DNA from: Marchantia polymorpha subsp. ruderalis
Lineage: Eukaryota; Streptophyta; Marchantiopsida; Marchantiales; Marchantiaceae
Reading direction: 5' to 3'
DNA length: 64,000 nucleotides
Assembly: GCA_037833965.1 (NCBI GenBank)
Contig: AP031353.1
Coordinates: forward strand, 21,950,501-22,014,500
The position numbers and the translations under genes are program-made. Position 1 is the first letter of the stretch. Each line of letters begins with the position of its first letter. Under the pieces are notes generated by a model, which was not told the DNA's origin, did not search any database, and saw only the letters and a program-made list of their open reading frames with translations. Below, piece by piece: positions 50,606 to 63,878 of this stretch.

Positions 50606-51440
50606 CTCACACTTATTACCTACTTACTTCGCTCATCCACATTTCCAACTAATGAACCTAAATTTTGATTATGATAGCATTGCTTTTCTCCAGCTAATAA
50701 TTTTGTCATAATATCAACAATCATCTCTTCAGTTGGAACATGAACTAACTTCATCAAATTATTGGTGAATAGATTTTCGACAAAATGATATCTAATGTCA
50801 ATATGCTCAAAACTCTCGTGATTTTTGTGGTTCTCTATCTGCGAGATTGCACTTTGGTTGTCACAAAAAATAGTGATCGACTCGAGCTCAAAACCTAGAT
50901 CAGTAAATAATTCTCTTAACCACATAGCTTCAGCTCCAGCCTTGGACAAAGCCATGTACTTTGCTTCTGTAGAAGAAAGCGCTATTGACTTTTGTCCCTT
51001 TGATGTCCAACTAGTGGTTCCGCCATTAAGTTGGAAACAATAACCAGACGTCGATCGTCTTGTGTCAAGGCAACCACCCTAGTCCGCATCGGAATATCCA
51101 GTTAAACCGGATGGTTTGTCAACCGTCGTGAACACAAGGGCCAAAGTCGAGAGTTCCTTTCAGATATCTGAAAATACTTTTGACTGGCTTCCAGGATTTG
51201 ACATGAACTGAGCCATAAAACTGACAACAAAAGATATATTGGAGCCCACATCAAGCTCCCAACCTCAACTTGCTATGGAATATTTTTTGCCTCTTCGCTT
51301 TCTCCCACTGAATTGGGAAAGTCAAGCACACTTAACTTTAAACCGGGTTCCATAGGTGTATCAAAAGGCTTACAGTCAGCCATGTTAAACCTCGCAATCT
51401 TTTCAAACAATTATCATGGTTGGGAGATCCGAATCCACCC
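50606..51440 (-). pseudogene. Copia reverse transcriptase C-terminus and RNase H, broken
   Basis: On the minus strand the reading contains KPFDTPMEPGLKLS, then QFMSNPGS, GYSDADWGG, LDTRRSTSGYCFQLNGG, IALSSTEAKYMALSKAGAEA, CDNQSAISQ and HIDIRYHFV, the ordered landmarks of Copia RNase H. Several frameshifts and stop codons break the upstream part; from 50955 to 50620 the frame is still open. It is joined directly to the start of reverse transcriptase upstream, with the YVDD-type centre deleted. Confidence 0.88.
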
Positions 51441-51797
51441 TTCTTCAATTCTGCAAGGCCTCTTCATAAGAAGTAGGTTCTTGGTGAGTCTCTCCATACG
51501 AAAATAAACCTCGATGCTTCTTCCTCTTCTTCAAAAGTTGATCATATCTTTGACACGTTTCCTTACTCTTTCCCCCCTTCGAAAGAGAGGATCGATGGAG
51601 CGGAAAGACGATGAAGCAGCCCCGTATCTGCAGGCGGGACTTCAGATGCGGTGTCGTGAATTCGGAGTTCTTCCAGTAAGTCTTCAAGGTTGCACACTCT
51701 ATCATCAAGAGGAGCTGAAGAGAGAAAATTCTCCCGTAGCCTCCTTGTGAGCCTCTGATAAGTTTGGCCAAAACGGGCTGGATAAGTTGCAGGGACT

Positions 51798-52304
51798 TCA
51801 GCAGTGGGAGGATGACTTACGGAGGAAGTGGAAGTTCCCTGTGGAACTCCCACTGCATGTGATGGTGTCAATGGACTGAATTCTCCTACCGCTGGTGGCC
51901 GTCCTGCTGGTGGCTGTTTCTGCTGGTAACCTCCTGCGAACTGGATCAGTCGACGGAGCTAATGGAACAGGGCGAAAGGGAGTAAAAGCTTCTTGCTCAG
52001 CAGGCGGAACAACTGATGCTTGCTGATGGTGAGAGGTAGCTTCTCGAACTGCAAGAGGCATAAATCTGACAGATCTGCTTTCAAGAATCTTGTGAGAGTC
52101 CTTTAGCTGTACGCGATATCCTTTGGCTGTAGTAGAATAGCCAAGGAAAACAGCTCCAACACTCTTGGGGTCAATCTTACCCCGATGGCCTTTATCAATA
52201 TGAGCAAAGGCAGTACATCTGAAAACTTGTAGGTTCCGCAGATCCGTCTTCTGCCCATGCCAAAGTTCGAAAAGACTAATGGGTTTTGTCGTTGGGTAGA
52301 GCCT
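51798..52304 (-). pseudogene. Copia integrase C-terminal fragment and linker
   Basis: The minus-strand reading starts at RLYPTTKPISLFELWHG and runs through LRNLQVFRCTAFAHI, RGKIDPKSVGAVFLGYS, KGYRVQLKDSHKILESRSVR, the usual Copia integrase end. It is followed by a proline/alanine-rich linker toward reverse transcriptase. The catalytic core is absent. Confidence 0.88.
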
Positions 52305-52411
52305 TTGATCGATTCTGTTGTCGCTATGTTGACACATTCTGGTCTTTCTCATAGCTATTGGGGTGAAGCCATCCATACTGCGTTTACTTTTAGAATAGAT
52401 CTCCATCGAAG
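52305..52411 (+). pseudogene. Inverted Copia integrase segment
   Basis: On the plus strand this reads VAMLTHSGLSHSYWGEAIHT, the integrase segment that should precede RLYPTTKP in the element, but it is flipped relative to the rest. It is bracketed by 35-bp inverted copies of the RLYPTTKP coding stretch (52269-52303 and 52412-52446). Confidence 0.88.
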
Positions 52412-52455
52412 GCTCTACCCAACGACAAAACCCCTAACTCTTTTCTCTGATACCG

Positions 52456-52727
52456 TATCAGGAAGTAAAGCAATGCATGAAAGAGTCGAGACACAGGTAC
52501 TGAGTCCTGGAGAGAAGATTTTAGTTTATGGGGTTCACTTCCCATAAACCAAGATGGGGATATGAACCCAATCGTGACAGTGGCCATCCGAGAGATACAG
52601 AAACCCTAATGGACAGAGGCGGGTCGTGACTAAGTGTCACGACCACTGACTATAGTACAAAGTACACATGTTAAAGAACGTGAGTGTACGGAGGATCAAG
52701 AAGTGGGAAGTAATACGACTTCTAACA
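52456..52727 (-). repeat. 5' LTR of the Copia element
   Basis: 272 bp; same tips as the other LTR. It differs by substitutions and about 25 bp of extra sequence in two places (near 52535-52555 and 52595-52620), so insertion is not recent. The PBS follows at once on the element strand. Confidence 0.9.
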
Positions 52728-52763
52728 TTATCTTGGGAAGTAATACGACTTCTAACATTATCT
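52704..52763. repeat. Perfect 30-bp tandem duplication across the Copia LTR edge
   Basis: Copies at 52704-52733 and 52734-52763 are identical and each contains the LTR tip (taatacgacttctaaca) plus the TTATC target site. Confidence 0.95.
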
Positions 52764-55388
52764 AAATATCCTCATATTCTGTTGCTGCAAATAAATGAGA
52801 TGAATTCACTTTAAATAACTTACATCATTCAATATTGATTCAATTTTTGATTGCAAAAAAAATTCTCTTCGAGCTATTGCTCGTTTGATATGGTTGATCA
52901 CATTTTAACAGCATCTTTGACCTTATTTGGAAAAAGTCTATACCATTGAATTCGCATGTCTGAAATCGTTGGTTTTGTAATAAATTTACACTGTAGTTCA
53001 GAAATAATTTCTTGGCTCTGAAATATTTTGAATCTGCATCTAGGTGTTAATATCCTCCAGATTGTGTGCACAGTTTATGATTGAAAGATGAGAGATTGTT
53101 CTTCAATTGAGTGGAAATAAGAACTTTCCCTGAACACCTGGATCAAGTAGCAACTGGATAGAGTACAAACGAGGATTCTTGCATAATGAATTTACCCAAG
53201 TCGGTGTTGAATTACTAGACTGGATAAAACAGTTAAGATGGTAAGACAGTCCAGACCTACTACTTGTAAGACGTCGACCAAAACCGATGGAATCGCGTGT
53301 TATGCTAGATGACATCTGGTACTGGATCTCCGCTGGTATCGGAAAATGCTTTGAGGGCATAACACTGGAAGTGTATGAGACTGGCAGAAACTGTTTCGAA
53401 CATAATGACGAACAAATATTGCTGGGACTTCTGCACACATGGAATATACACTTCGCGGTTCGTTGTTTTATGTGTGATTTGCGTATCATTAGCTTGCAAA
53501 CAGTATCCCGCATTCAGTTATTGATGGAATTCAATGAATTTGATTGCTTTCGGTCTGCTACTGAGAGTTGAAGTCAGGGAAGATGTACGTTGGTTATTAG
53601 GTGCAGATAGGTGTGAGAAGCTTATGATGTCTCACTTGGAGAGTTCAAATGTCGCATTTTCAGAAGCCACGATGAATCTGTTTGAGTACTCTTGATGGAG
53701 CTGCTCTCAAACTTCAATTTAGTGACGTCGCGTTGTACGCCACAACATTTACGAGTTCTGGATCTGTGGAATTAGTGGTAAGTATTTGATCTTTTCTTGA
53801 AGATGTTCACGGAAAGACTCAGAATCACAGAGATTTTAGATGGTGATAAAGCTCAGATGAAGTTAAGGTCGGAAGAAATCTAACCTGACCGTTATTGTCT
53901 CCCTGCATGCTTCGTATCGTCATGCTCACAAACAATGCTTCTCTCTGATCTGTAAGAACTCCAAGAGTTGACGAGTAGAACACAGCAAGCATGACTTGCA
54001 GTTATTTACGTAGTTGGCCTTAAAATTTTTTCGTCATGCAAATCTATGGGTTCATTCTGTTGAGTTGAGTACAGATGCCTCTTGCCATTGAAGTCTTCGC
54101 ATGTGCCCAGTTTCTCAATTAATATCTGAAATCTGAAGTGATGGCGTTAGATTTCTAGAGCTTGTGGGTGGCTTACAGATCCTATCAAAATCGCGCGTTA
54201 TTTTATGGATGAGAGCATTGTAGCACTCTTTTGCTTTCGTTTCGAAGAAGTTGACCGTGTGAAACGTTTATTATTAATCAGTTTCCTTCTAAACTGGTAT
54301 TTTCCAGCGGCTCCACAATTTGTTGTCAGAAACGTTTTAACACTGGACCTAGCCTTCATGCGTTTGTGCTAGGCATGTTCGTGAACACATCTGGAGTGAC
54401 TCGAATTGCAACCTTCCGCGTTCATGGCTTCGCTTATGACCATCTGCCATGACCTTCCGTCAGCAGATTGTTGTGCCTTTGTAGGCCTAGCGATGATGGA
54501 ATCCACGGGACTTAAAATCTGTGGAAAAACCTGGTAGATCTTTCGCTGTAAATAGATACCACCGGCAGTATGGATCAGCTACATTCGTTTCGGAGGCTCT
54601 TTCCCGCGGCCATGTCGATGCATACAAGAGTTTGAGTTTGCAATAATAGTACATGTAAAGGTAAAGTGAGTTCTTGGCCTGCGAGTTCTATACTTTAAAC
54701 GTAAGCTTCATAATAAGGTGTCTTTCCAATCCTAATCAGGATTGTATGAGGTTTCCCTTGCCACACCCTATTGCTTAAAAATCATAGTAATTATATTTTG
54801 CTTGGAATCGTCAATTACTTAGTCATCAACCACCACAAGCTTCAAGGATCTGTTGATAATGTTGGAGAGTTCAACAGGTGATTTTCTGACGACTCGATTT
54901 TTAGTGAAGTTGCTCTCTACATCTCTAGGGTCAGTAATTATGTCGTACGCGGAGGAAGAAGATGTTAGCTGATTCAATATGCTCACTTTCGTGAAGGGAG
55001 CCCTTTTAAATTTGTTGGAGTCATAATTTAGAGCCTTCGGAGTGAATTTAAGAGTTTAAAAGGTAAAGTAGAAGCAAGTTCTCGCGTAAGATGAGTGAAA
55101 GTTTTAAAATATGGAAAAACTTTGCTTACAATATGACTTTAAAGTCAGAAGCACAAACTCATTGCAACAAGATTAACAGAAGAGCACTGTCTTGTTTGCA
55201 TGTAAGGCCTTCCTCATCTGCAAGGGGAAACAAAAAGACATTGTGGCAGTCAACTATCTATAAAATTAGATATGAAACCTCTCACAAACATCAAGTACCT
55301 GAAACGGTATCATAAAGAGCTATGCTCCAGTTCGAATACTCACATACATGCTGGTGAATGGCACCCACGTCACCTACGCCAGTTAAAA
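52764..55388. other. Spacer
   Basis: Open frames on both strands overlap (for example around 53100-53570) and match nothing I know. No RNA or transposon ends seen. Confidence 0.45.
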
Positions 55389-55709
55389 TTATAGGAAGTT
55401 CGAAAGTAATTTCACTGACCACGATTGATAGAACTGCATAACAGTAAGGGTAGCCATCGACTGAGAGACTGATTCTTACTTCACAAAAACGTGAGGAAAC
55501 ATTTTGCCACGCTTATGAGCTTCCAGGCTACTGAAGTGGACATGAAAATGTCCCAGGTTATGTTGGAATTTCCGGTGGACTGGTGAAACATATGGGTGTT
55601 GACGAGGAAATTCACGGGCTCCTGTGGGCCTCAGATTTATGACTCTGCTACTGGTACTAGGCGTTTCTATCAATCCTCGTCAGTGAAATTACTTTCGAAC
55701 TTCCTATAA
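55389..55709. mobile_element. Foldback/TIR element, 321 bp, perfect 31-bp inverted ends
   Basis: The left arm 55389-55419 (starting TTATAGGAAGTTCGAAAGTA) and the right arm 55679-55709 are exact reverse complements over 31 bp. The match continues imperfectly for about 15 bp inward (gattgatagaa on the left). The interior has no transposase. Flanking TA dinucleotides would fit a Tc1/mariner-type MITE, but the target duplication is not clear and no second copy lies in this window. Confidence 0.7.
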
Positions 55710-58700
55710 TATTATAGGTTTTATTTTATAGTTTTCCGAGCAAGAATGATAGCACAAGAAGGTGTTAAGCCAAATGCGTCTCATGCATGTATGACACCAT
55801 CAAAAGATTCGTCTTTGACGTAAACAAACTGAAATATAAGAGTTTGTTGCTTTCTATAAAAACCACACAAAATATTTGCGTAATACCGGACTATAACCAG
55901 CTCAATGTCTCAAGGGTTAATTTTATTTGGCCAATAGTTAAATACTCAATCAGAATACTCATCTACATTTCATACCCTGGTTATACTATCGAGGTAGTTT
56001 ATCTCTCTACCGACAAATGTTAGGGATCACAACTCACCCTCTAAGAAATTTCTTCGCAGCGGTAGACACAGCAATAACTCTTTCAAAGCTGGAAAGTAGT
56101 TCATCGACATATAATATGTGAGCACAAGGAAAAACGTAAAAATCGATATTTATTAATTCATACAATATGAAAAGTTTTTCTGGAACTCCTAAACCTTTCC
56201 AACCGTCGGTATTACAAGACAGCATGAAAAGACAACGGTGTACCATTGCTGCTCCGCATGTTACTTACGTTGACCAGTCGATACGAGATTGATTGATTCC
56301 GACGCGAACATCATCCCATGCTGATAGCATATTGCCATCTTGCCGAGCATCTAACTGCATGAGTAAACTCCACTTCACTCAATTAGTGCACTAAGTCGAC
56401 AGCGTGAGGAAAGTCCACTTCACGCAATCAGCGCACTAAGTCGATAATAATTTACCTATACAAAAGTCTACTACCAAAAACTACTATTTACCTTCCACAC
56501 ATGTAAATACGCTACTTCAAGCATAAAGTTCATCCTCTAAATAAAAATTTCAATAACTCCAAGCCATAACCCAAAAATTGCATAGTTGGATAATCAAGAG
56601 TTGGATTTTTTGTATTGTGTTATTTAGCCTTTTGACCCTTTGGGTCCCACGGGCTTGATCTATTTACCCATTACCCCAGTACCCATAGCTTTCGCTATCG
56701 TTTTCAAATAGAGGGAGTCGGGTTACAGATTAAGATTGGGAGATATCTGTCATCCGAGGAGTTCACGCATTGGACATGCTCAAATTAACGATAAATATTT
56801 ATATATAAATAACACCATAGTGCCAAGAAAGTAAAACTAAACAAGCCGGTTGACTTTGCTAGGCTTGGCAAGGCGAGGAGTACTTCCGGAACATCGAGCC
56901 AAAGTGTTCAGTTCATGATCATAAAAACTTGTCCTTTTAACTTTGCATCAAAAGACATACTACCAGGATGATGAAGGTGGTAAGTACCGGCCTGGTTTTG
57001 AAATCTGATGAGCACCAGCCCGTTACTATCATCTTGTTGGGACGCTGTTTCCACGTGTTATTCCAAGTGAAACCCCGTATAGAGACGTGACAATTTATTT
57101 CTCGCATTTCTTCCAACCCCACGGCAAATTCAAAGGTTCATATAGAAACTGTGACAACGTACATGGATTCACAGGCCTATGAAGACAGTGTCCTCCGTGT
57201 TCCGTGAACCCGACTTATCCAGGTAAATCACCAGAAGGTTTCAATTTTGCCGAACGGAACAAAAACTCCTTGTTCCGCACGGTAAAATTGTCCCTGCAAC
57301 GGACAAAATCCCGTTGCAGGGATATTCTGCCGTGGCCGTAGTTTATAATCTGCCATGACTTCTTGATTTGAATTACGGAGATATTCTCCAGCAGCCTTCA
57401 AGATGAAACTGAATGAGACCAATGATAAAAGCTGCGCAAACGAATATAGTAGTGGCGAGAGCTTCTTGGTCTGATCCACGTCATGACGAAAGCGAGCTTC
57501 ACGTCGGTGACACTTGTCTAGCTTCCAAGTGCCCGAATAGAGTAATTTTCACAAGACTCCTGAGATCAGATTCACGAGAAAAATAAAGACATTCACTGTT
57601 CAAGAGAATCAGAACAAAACCAGCTTCTATGAGATCAAGCTTAAGCTCAATTTCTCGCGATCCATGCCTAATAAGCGAATAAATCTCGCCTTCCATCTTT
57701 AGCCGGGTATATTCTAGATTTAGATTACAATAAGTTAGATTCCTGAGACTGACACCTGAGATACGCATTGTTGGCAGTAAATGAACAAATATGATCAGTA
57801 AACTCAGGCTACAGGCCACCTGAACATTCTCATCATAATGAAATGTTTACTTACTGTACTCATGTGGACTTGCCAAATGATGAACGTGTGCTTAGAGTGG
57901 TAGCTGTGGGTATGATCCGAAGAAACAAGTGAATATTTTACATTTTGTCACTAAATATCTGCTAATACTACAAACCTGAGACTTGCTGCTTGTCTCTCTT
58001 GACGATGTAAGTGGTTGATGTGCATTCACACTCGATCATGGTCTACATTACAGTATTCTGAAAGACAGTGACTCACAGCTAATTTAATGTTACAAATTAT
58101 ATAAGAACCCTTAACAAAGGTTCACACCGTTGGTTTCTTAACAGTCCAGTTTTCTCGATTGACGTTTGCAAAGTTCAGTGGCCGTGACCCTTCGTATGAT
58201 ATCGTATACAGTTACTTCCCGTGGTGAATTCTGAAACATGCTACAAACAAAAACTTCGCCGAGATGCCTAAGAAAATAATTGATAAGGCCTGTGCAGCTT
58301 CAGATCAAAATACTTTCCGGGAATAGTCAATGCTTTTCAAGACAATAATAGGGTGAAAATATATAAGGTTGGTACTTTGCTTGGACAGTTTCAGAAAGTT
58401 GACGTTGTCCTAAAAAAATGGAGTGGTTGACTCGTCATTTGGTTGGCCGTCAAATGGTTGTTACACTGTACATGCTTGTCTCTCGATTTCAACCGTAATA
58501 TTACAGCCACCTGATTCTGGGATTCTGCAACAAATTGAATTTTAGTACATGGAGTAAAATGAGCGATTAGAAATGTGGTCTGCTCTGATATTTGTATTCT
58601 TACGTCCACACGGCCAAGGCCCATCACTGGAGTAATTAGTATGATTAGACTCGGAATGAGAAAGCTACATTATAATCATGTCATTACGTAACCTAAGTTT

Positions 58701-58900
58701 GTGAGACAAAAGATCAAGGATGAAGATCATTTCACTAGGTCTGCACCTTCACCGCGCACTTTGTTAGAGCTGGAACAGTTCTTGTGTGTGAATCGTAAGA
58801 GAAACGAGACCCATTTATTTCAATTCCAAGAGCTAAACACCGGCAAGAGTGCGAGAATTTGCCTCCTGAAAGACCTACGTTCACTAAACCAACATATTTC
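55710..58900. other. Spacer
   Basis: No gene recognised. A pair of adjacent hairpins at 57242-57322 is listed separately. Confidence 0.45.
57242..57322. repeat. Two adjacent hairpins
   Basis: The first (57242-57290) pairs 18 of 21 positions around a 7-nt loop. The second (57291-57322) pairs TCCCTGCAACGG with CCGTTGCAGGGA perfectly around an 8-nt loop. There is no gap between them. Confidence 0.8.
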
Positions 58901-59021
58901 TCCATGAGGTTAATGAAATCAATATCTCTAGGGTGTTTCTTCTAAGTTATGAATCTTGTATGTGAAAATGAATTTGTTGAGTACGTTATCTACAAGAGCA
59001 TTAATGAACTGGTTTATTCGA

Positions 59022-62000
59022 TCACAAAGTGTAAGCTTGTTGAATAGCTGCAATGTCTATCTGCTTCAGTCTCACAACCGCATCGACATGTCCTTTGAGT
59101 GTGTTTAGCTCCCGTAGTCTGCTCACCATGACATCAAGTCGAGCAGGAAGTGTGTCAGATGCGTTGGAAAATTCATTTTCAGAAAGTGAAATCAGCTAGA
59201 CCAGTTCGTGCGAATATGCATATGGATGATAAGTTTATGATTTACCTTGCCATCTCTGCTCGTCTTTTGGCTTCTCCAGCTAATTCTGGGATTCCTTTGA
59301 AGTCAGTGGAACCTGTCCTTCCAATTACAATATGGTCGCTAAGGCCATGAAGCGTTCGTTGTTGCTGTGCCCACTGACCTTGACGATTTTCCTGACCAAA
59401 GTTCTTCTTGGAAGTGAATGCAGTCTGCACCCACCAATTCAACTAAATGAGCACCCGTGATCTCTCATGTGGCATACACTCATGCTATGCACCTGATACT
59501 GGATTTAGAGATCAATTTCAAATCTGCAGCGTAAATTCAATTTGCTTTTCCTCACCCTTGGCTCCAGCATCAGGTCCCATGCCTTTCCACTCAAGATGTA
59601 TCTGACAGAGAATTTGATAACATCGAGTGGAACATAGGTCACGATGCTGTACAACCAGATGACACCGGCCCAGCCCCAGCCAATGCCCTTGATTCGAGCA
59701 AAGGTCCAGTTCGCATAAACTGCAATTAGAGTTGCAACCTGAAGACATGTGTCCCAGAGATTAAATGCTGTACATGAACGATGTGAGGCCGGCAACAACG
59801 CAGTATGCTATATATGGAGAAAATATGACATAGGGATGAGGTCTCTTGGAAGTTATGCGTTGGCAAAATATGAGGTACATACCAGCTGTGCAATCCAGAA
59901 AGCTCCAAAAAGCAGAAGCCCTGGCCTTTCAATAAAGGACCAACTTCTGGATCGGGTGACGAAAATAAGAGCTTGGCTAATGATGCTAACTTGAAGATAC
60001 ACAGCTGCCGTCATCTCTTCATTCTGTCCCCTTAGTGAATGTACTCCAAAATGGCTCTGAACGAGAAAACAAGTACAGGTTACGTGTTTGAAGTTAGGTA
60101 CATTATCTCAATTAACCTTCTGTGATTTTCATATATTCAATTGCACACTGGAATAATATAGCTGAGCTTAATTAAGTCATAGAAATTCATATTCCTTACT
60201 TCGAAAAAGTCGGTCTTCTCTGCAGCCCAGTAGAAAACTACCGTCATGACTGCCAGGTATGTACCAATAACAACGCCTTGTGCAAAGATTTCTTGGAGCT
60301 TCCAACTATCAGGCAGTGGAGAAGGTTTCACTCGATCCTTTGATATGGTCATGATTGTACCTGCAATAAAGTGTCGTCAGTACCTGCAATTGTGATTTCC
60401 GAAATACTCTCTCTTTAGTTCTTCAACGTCCAACGAGGTGGGCGACTTTTACAAGATTCATATGCTCCGTAAGTAGGGGAGACAGGGTAAAGCTGGATTA
60501 TATAGACTTTTGAAAATCGGGAGCTTATTACGTACCGTCGTTGAGGATGGCAATAATCAAGACCATGAATGGTGAGAAGTCGAACTTCCAAATCAGGGTG
60601 AGCAGCAAGAAACCAAGCTGGAGAAAGGTACACAGATCTGGATTAGTTGATCTTTCAAGAGATTCGTTTGTCAATGTGTTCATTATGAGGGCGACACGCT
60701 CCAGGTCAACATCCATACTACAAAGAAGGTGATCTCCATCTTGCGAGTAATAAGTTCATTCAGAGTCTGTACTCACCACTATACGGATAGTGATGGACAC
60801 CGCATAGATCTGTCAGAGACAGCAACAATCATAATTCAGTACATCTAGAGGACGAAGACCGAAGACTGGACTTACTTGCTTTCGATCCATATAGTAGCAG
60901 GTAGTCTTACTTGCACGGAATGTAAAAGGAACCTTCACACAACTCTCTATGCATTATATGTGGTAATTAGCAATTCCAGTCTTTAAGTCATTGCAAATCC
61001 ACTTGAGCCCATACCGTGTAATTTTTCATCCTCTGAAAAATGGCACGGCTAGTGAGCACTGCACTGATAATCACGGATAGCCCAGGCTCAGTGAGGACGA
61101 TGTCTGAGGCACTGCGCGCTGCATCAGTGGCATCAGCAACTGCAATTCCAATGTCTGCCTTCTTCAAAGCAGGCGCATCGTTGACTCCGTCTCCTGTCAT
61201 TCCGCAGATGTGCTTCTTTTCTTGCAAGCGCCTCACAATTTCGTACTTGTGCTCTGAACAATCCACATCATCAAACTTGTCAGCAGCTCCCTCGAAAAAC
61301 CTCAAATGTGCTCAAAACCCAAAAATCTGAATACTACCAGAACTCCGATAAGTGAGGTTTCGCGGAAACTAATTTACCGGGAAAGACTCCAGCGAATCCA
61401 TCTGCATTCTCGATCAGCTCATCTACGGGCAATGCTGCAACAGACTCGTCCTTGTGGGTTCCAAGAAGCGCTGAAGAAGGATACATGTTGGATCCCATGC
61501 CCAGCCTACGACCCGTCTCTTTGGCAATAGCCAGCTGATCCCCTGAGGACATGAGGCAAGAGCCAGATTTAGGAGTCAAATACACATTATACCGGCAGGA
61601 ACTATCAAGGTCCCTGGACATACGATTAGTGACATGAACCTGGAAAATCTGGACCCCGACTCTGATAACTGATCAAGATCTTCCATAACATGCTCGAGGG
61701 CTTTTACCAGTAATCATCTTGACATTAACTCCCAGATTGAGAGCTTGACGGATGGTCTCCGCACTGTCATGACGAGGTGGATCGAACAATGGGAGTAGGC
61801 CAAGGAACTCCCATGGACCTCCAGCGCTTTCCTTCGTTTTCTCGGGAATCTCCTGTGTACGCAAAGAATGTAAGTATCGATATTTTAGACCTGTGCGAAG
61901 AAGAAGCACACGATTCAGGACATGAAATTGACTTGCCTGCGTTGCAACGGCGAGTGATCGAAGCCCACGCTCGGCAAACTTATCTATCACTGAGTGAACT

Positions 62001-63878
62001 CTGGCGGCTATCTTGTCCTTGTTTTGCGCCAACGCCAGGATCTGCACGAGTTCATCTCTAGAGCATGAGAATGTTTTGGCAAGTGAGGCTACCTGATGAC
62101 ATTCTCCACATTTTAGAGGAATGCTGCCACAGAAGATCTGAATCGCATTCTCCAGACACGCACGTACCTCCTCCGGGGCTCCCTTACTCGCTCTATGCCA
62201 CTTTCCCTCGCTGTCCACGAAGGTAATGGCGGTTCGTTTGTCAACGGGGTTGAACGGAAGGAAGTGAACTTCTCGTATACCTTCACGGGCCTGTAGGTGC
62301 ACAAATTCATCCATGGAGATAAAATTTCAGTGATGCTACGATCACATACACTCGGGGCGAGCTTCATAAAATTGCATTTGAAAGCGCATCTGATTACCGA
62401 AGGTTCAAGCCCACCTCTTTGACGTCATTGAGCATATTGACAATCGCTGCATCAATGGCATCTTGATTTTCTATTCGGGAGGCTCTGGCTGCGGATAGTA
62501 CCACGAAGTCTTTGTCTGCGGTTCTTGTGAAACACTGCATCCAAAGGCGCTATGGTCAAAAGGGACAGAAATCGACAAATGCAAAGAATTTCAGCAGGTC
62601 TGGACTACCACAGTGACATCCGGCGAAGGTAAATTGAAAGTTTGCACGCGGGTAAACCTCAATGAGATTCTTGTCGACGGACAACTTGTTCAGAGTCAAA
62701 GTTCCAGTTTTGTCGCTGCACAGTACGTCCATGCCAGCCATCTCCTCTATGGCTGTCATTCTTTTTGTAATAGCTCCCTAAAGTTACAGACGGCCGGCAG
62801 TGAGAAATCATGCCACAATCATGGGCGATATCATTATCAACTTCCTCCAAGCATCCTCATCTGAATCTGCTTCTAACCTTTAATACTCATCAAGGAAGCG
62901 ATCACTGCTAGCTAGCTCCCAGATGTCAGACAGTGATAACAGCGTTACACGAGCTCAAACTCGCGCAGACTAGTCGTGATCCAAGTCTGATTTGCTTCAT
63001 CACACAGTTTCACCTGTTGAGATAGTCGATGAGACCCGATGGCCATCGTCACAGAGAGAACCGTGGGCATCGCAATGGGTATGCCACCGATGAGAAGAAC
63101 CAAAAGATTGTCGATACCTTCCCGATATTTTCTATGTTGAATCGCAAACATGACGATGATTTCAACCAGAAGGCCTATGGCGATGGACACAATGCAGAAG
63201 TTTCCAATCGCCGTGAGCACCTGCAAGGAGTCGAATTGAGAGGTGAATACACGAATATAATCTCAACTGCTGCCAAGTATTGCAGGGAACGTAGGAGACA
63301 TCAGAGCTGCAAAAGCGACAGGAAACGATCTCTTGCATCACCAGCAGGGCAGCCCCTCTTCTTCACCCTCCCTCATGTTCGGGCCGGGGTCCTCCTGGCT
63401 TGCTGCTGCTCCCCACAATCCTTACCTTCTGAAAGTGGCCCACTTGGTGTGTGCTGTCTACAAGATGCGCAGCTTTTCCGAAGAAACTGTGGACTCCGGT
63501 AGCTATGACAACCGCCTCTAGTTCACCTTGCTTGCATGTTGATCCCGAGTAGACTTCATCTCCAGATTTCTTTGTAACTGGAAGCGACTCACCGGTGAGA
63601 GCAGACTGCATTCATTCCCAGTAAAATGTGTTGGTCCCGATTGGTACTGAGTATCGTACAGATGAAGCTGCAATGCGATCTCTGAGTACATACACAATTT
63701 GGCAGTTTCCAAGCGCTAGAACGATTGAAGACATGGTACAAACCTGATCAATTTTTAAAGGATCTCCTTCGAGAAGACGTGCGTCTGCAGGAACGATGTC
63801 TCCCAATTTGATGCTGATGATATCTCCGGGAACAAGTATGACGGCATCCTGCTCTGACCACTTTCCATCTCGTAACAC
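59022..63878 (-). CDS. Plasma-membrane H+-ATPase (P3A), C-terminal 815 residues, gene runs off the right edge
   Basis: An ATP-driven proton pump that energises the plasma membrane. Exons on the minus strand: 63878-63744, 63605-63426, 63220-63014, 62777-62658, 62534-62415, 62290-62168, 62041-61937, 61852-61708, 61542-61378, 61253-61015, 60809-60777, 60617-60536, 60360-60200, 60056-59883, 59738-59556, 59424-59246, 59118-59022; they sum to 2448 nt with the frame kept. Seen: the actuator motif LTGES, the phosphorylated Asp in CSDKTGT, SKGAPEE in the nucleotide domain, [13 protein letters not shown], the membrane segments of the C-terminal half, and an R-domain ending QQAYTL with penultimate Thr (the 14-3-3 site after phosphorylation). 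About 135 N-terminal residues lie beyond 64000. All introns are GT-AG except one GC-AG. Confidence 0.96.
61853..61936 (-). other. 84-bp GC-AG intron, frame-preserving
   Basis: CAG|GCAAGT ... ACACAG|GAG. The length is 28 codons with no in-frame stop, so a retained copy would insert 28 residues ([10 protein letters not shown]...) between LAVATQ and EIPEKTKES. Confidence 0.85.
62042..62167 (-). other. 126-bp intron, frame-preserving
   Basis: GAG|GTACGTGCG ... CTCGTGCAG|ATC. The length is 42 codons with no in-frame stop. Retention would insert a cysteine-containing segment ([10 protein letters not shown]...) directly after SKGAPEE in the nucleotide-binding domain. Confidence 0.85.

Larger units (their letters stand above)
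50354..52732 (-). mobile_element. Non-autonomous, rearranged Ty1/Copia retrotransposon
   Basis: The element reads on the minus strand between LTRs at 50359-50605 and 52456-52727, flanked by the 5-bp duplication TTATC (50354-50358 and 52728-52732). A primer-binding site (GGTATCAGAG, 52454-52445) matches the initiator tRNA-Met 3' end. Inside, in order, are an inverted integrase scrap, the integrase C-terminal part, a short piece where reverse transcriptase begins (EPTSYEEALQN), and then the end of reverse transcriptase plus RNase H. gag, protease, the integrase core and the catalytic reverse transcriptase centre are missing. It cannot transpose alone. Confidence 0.92.
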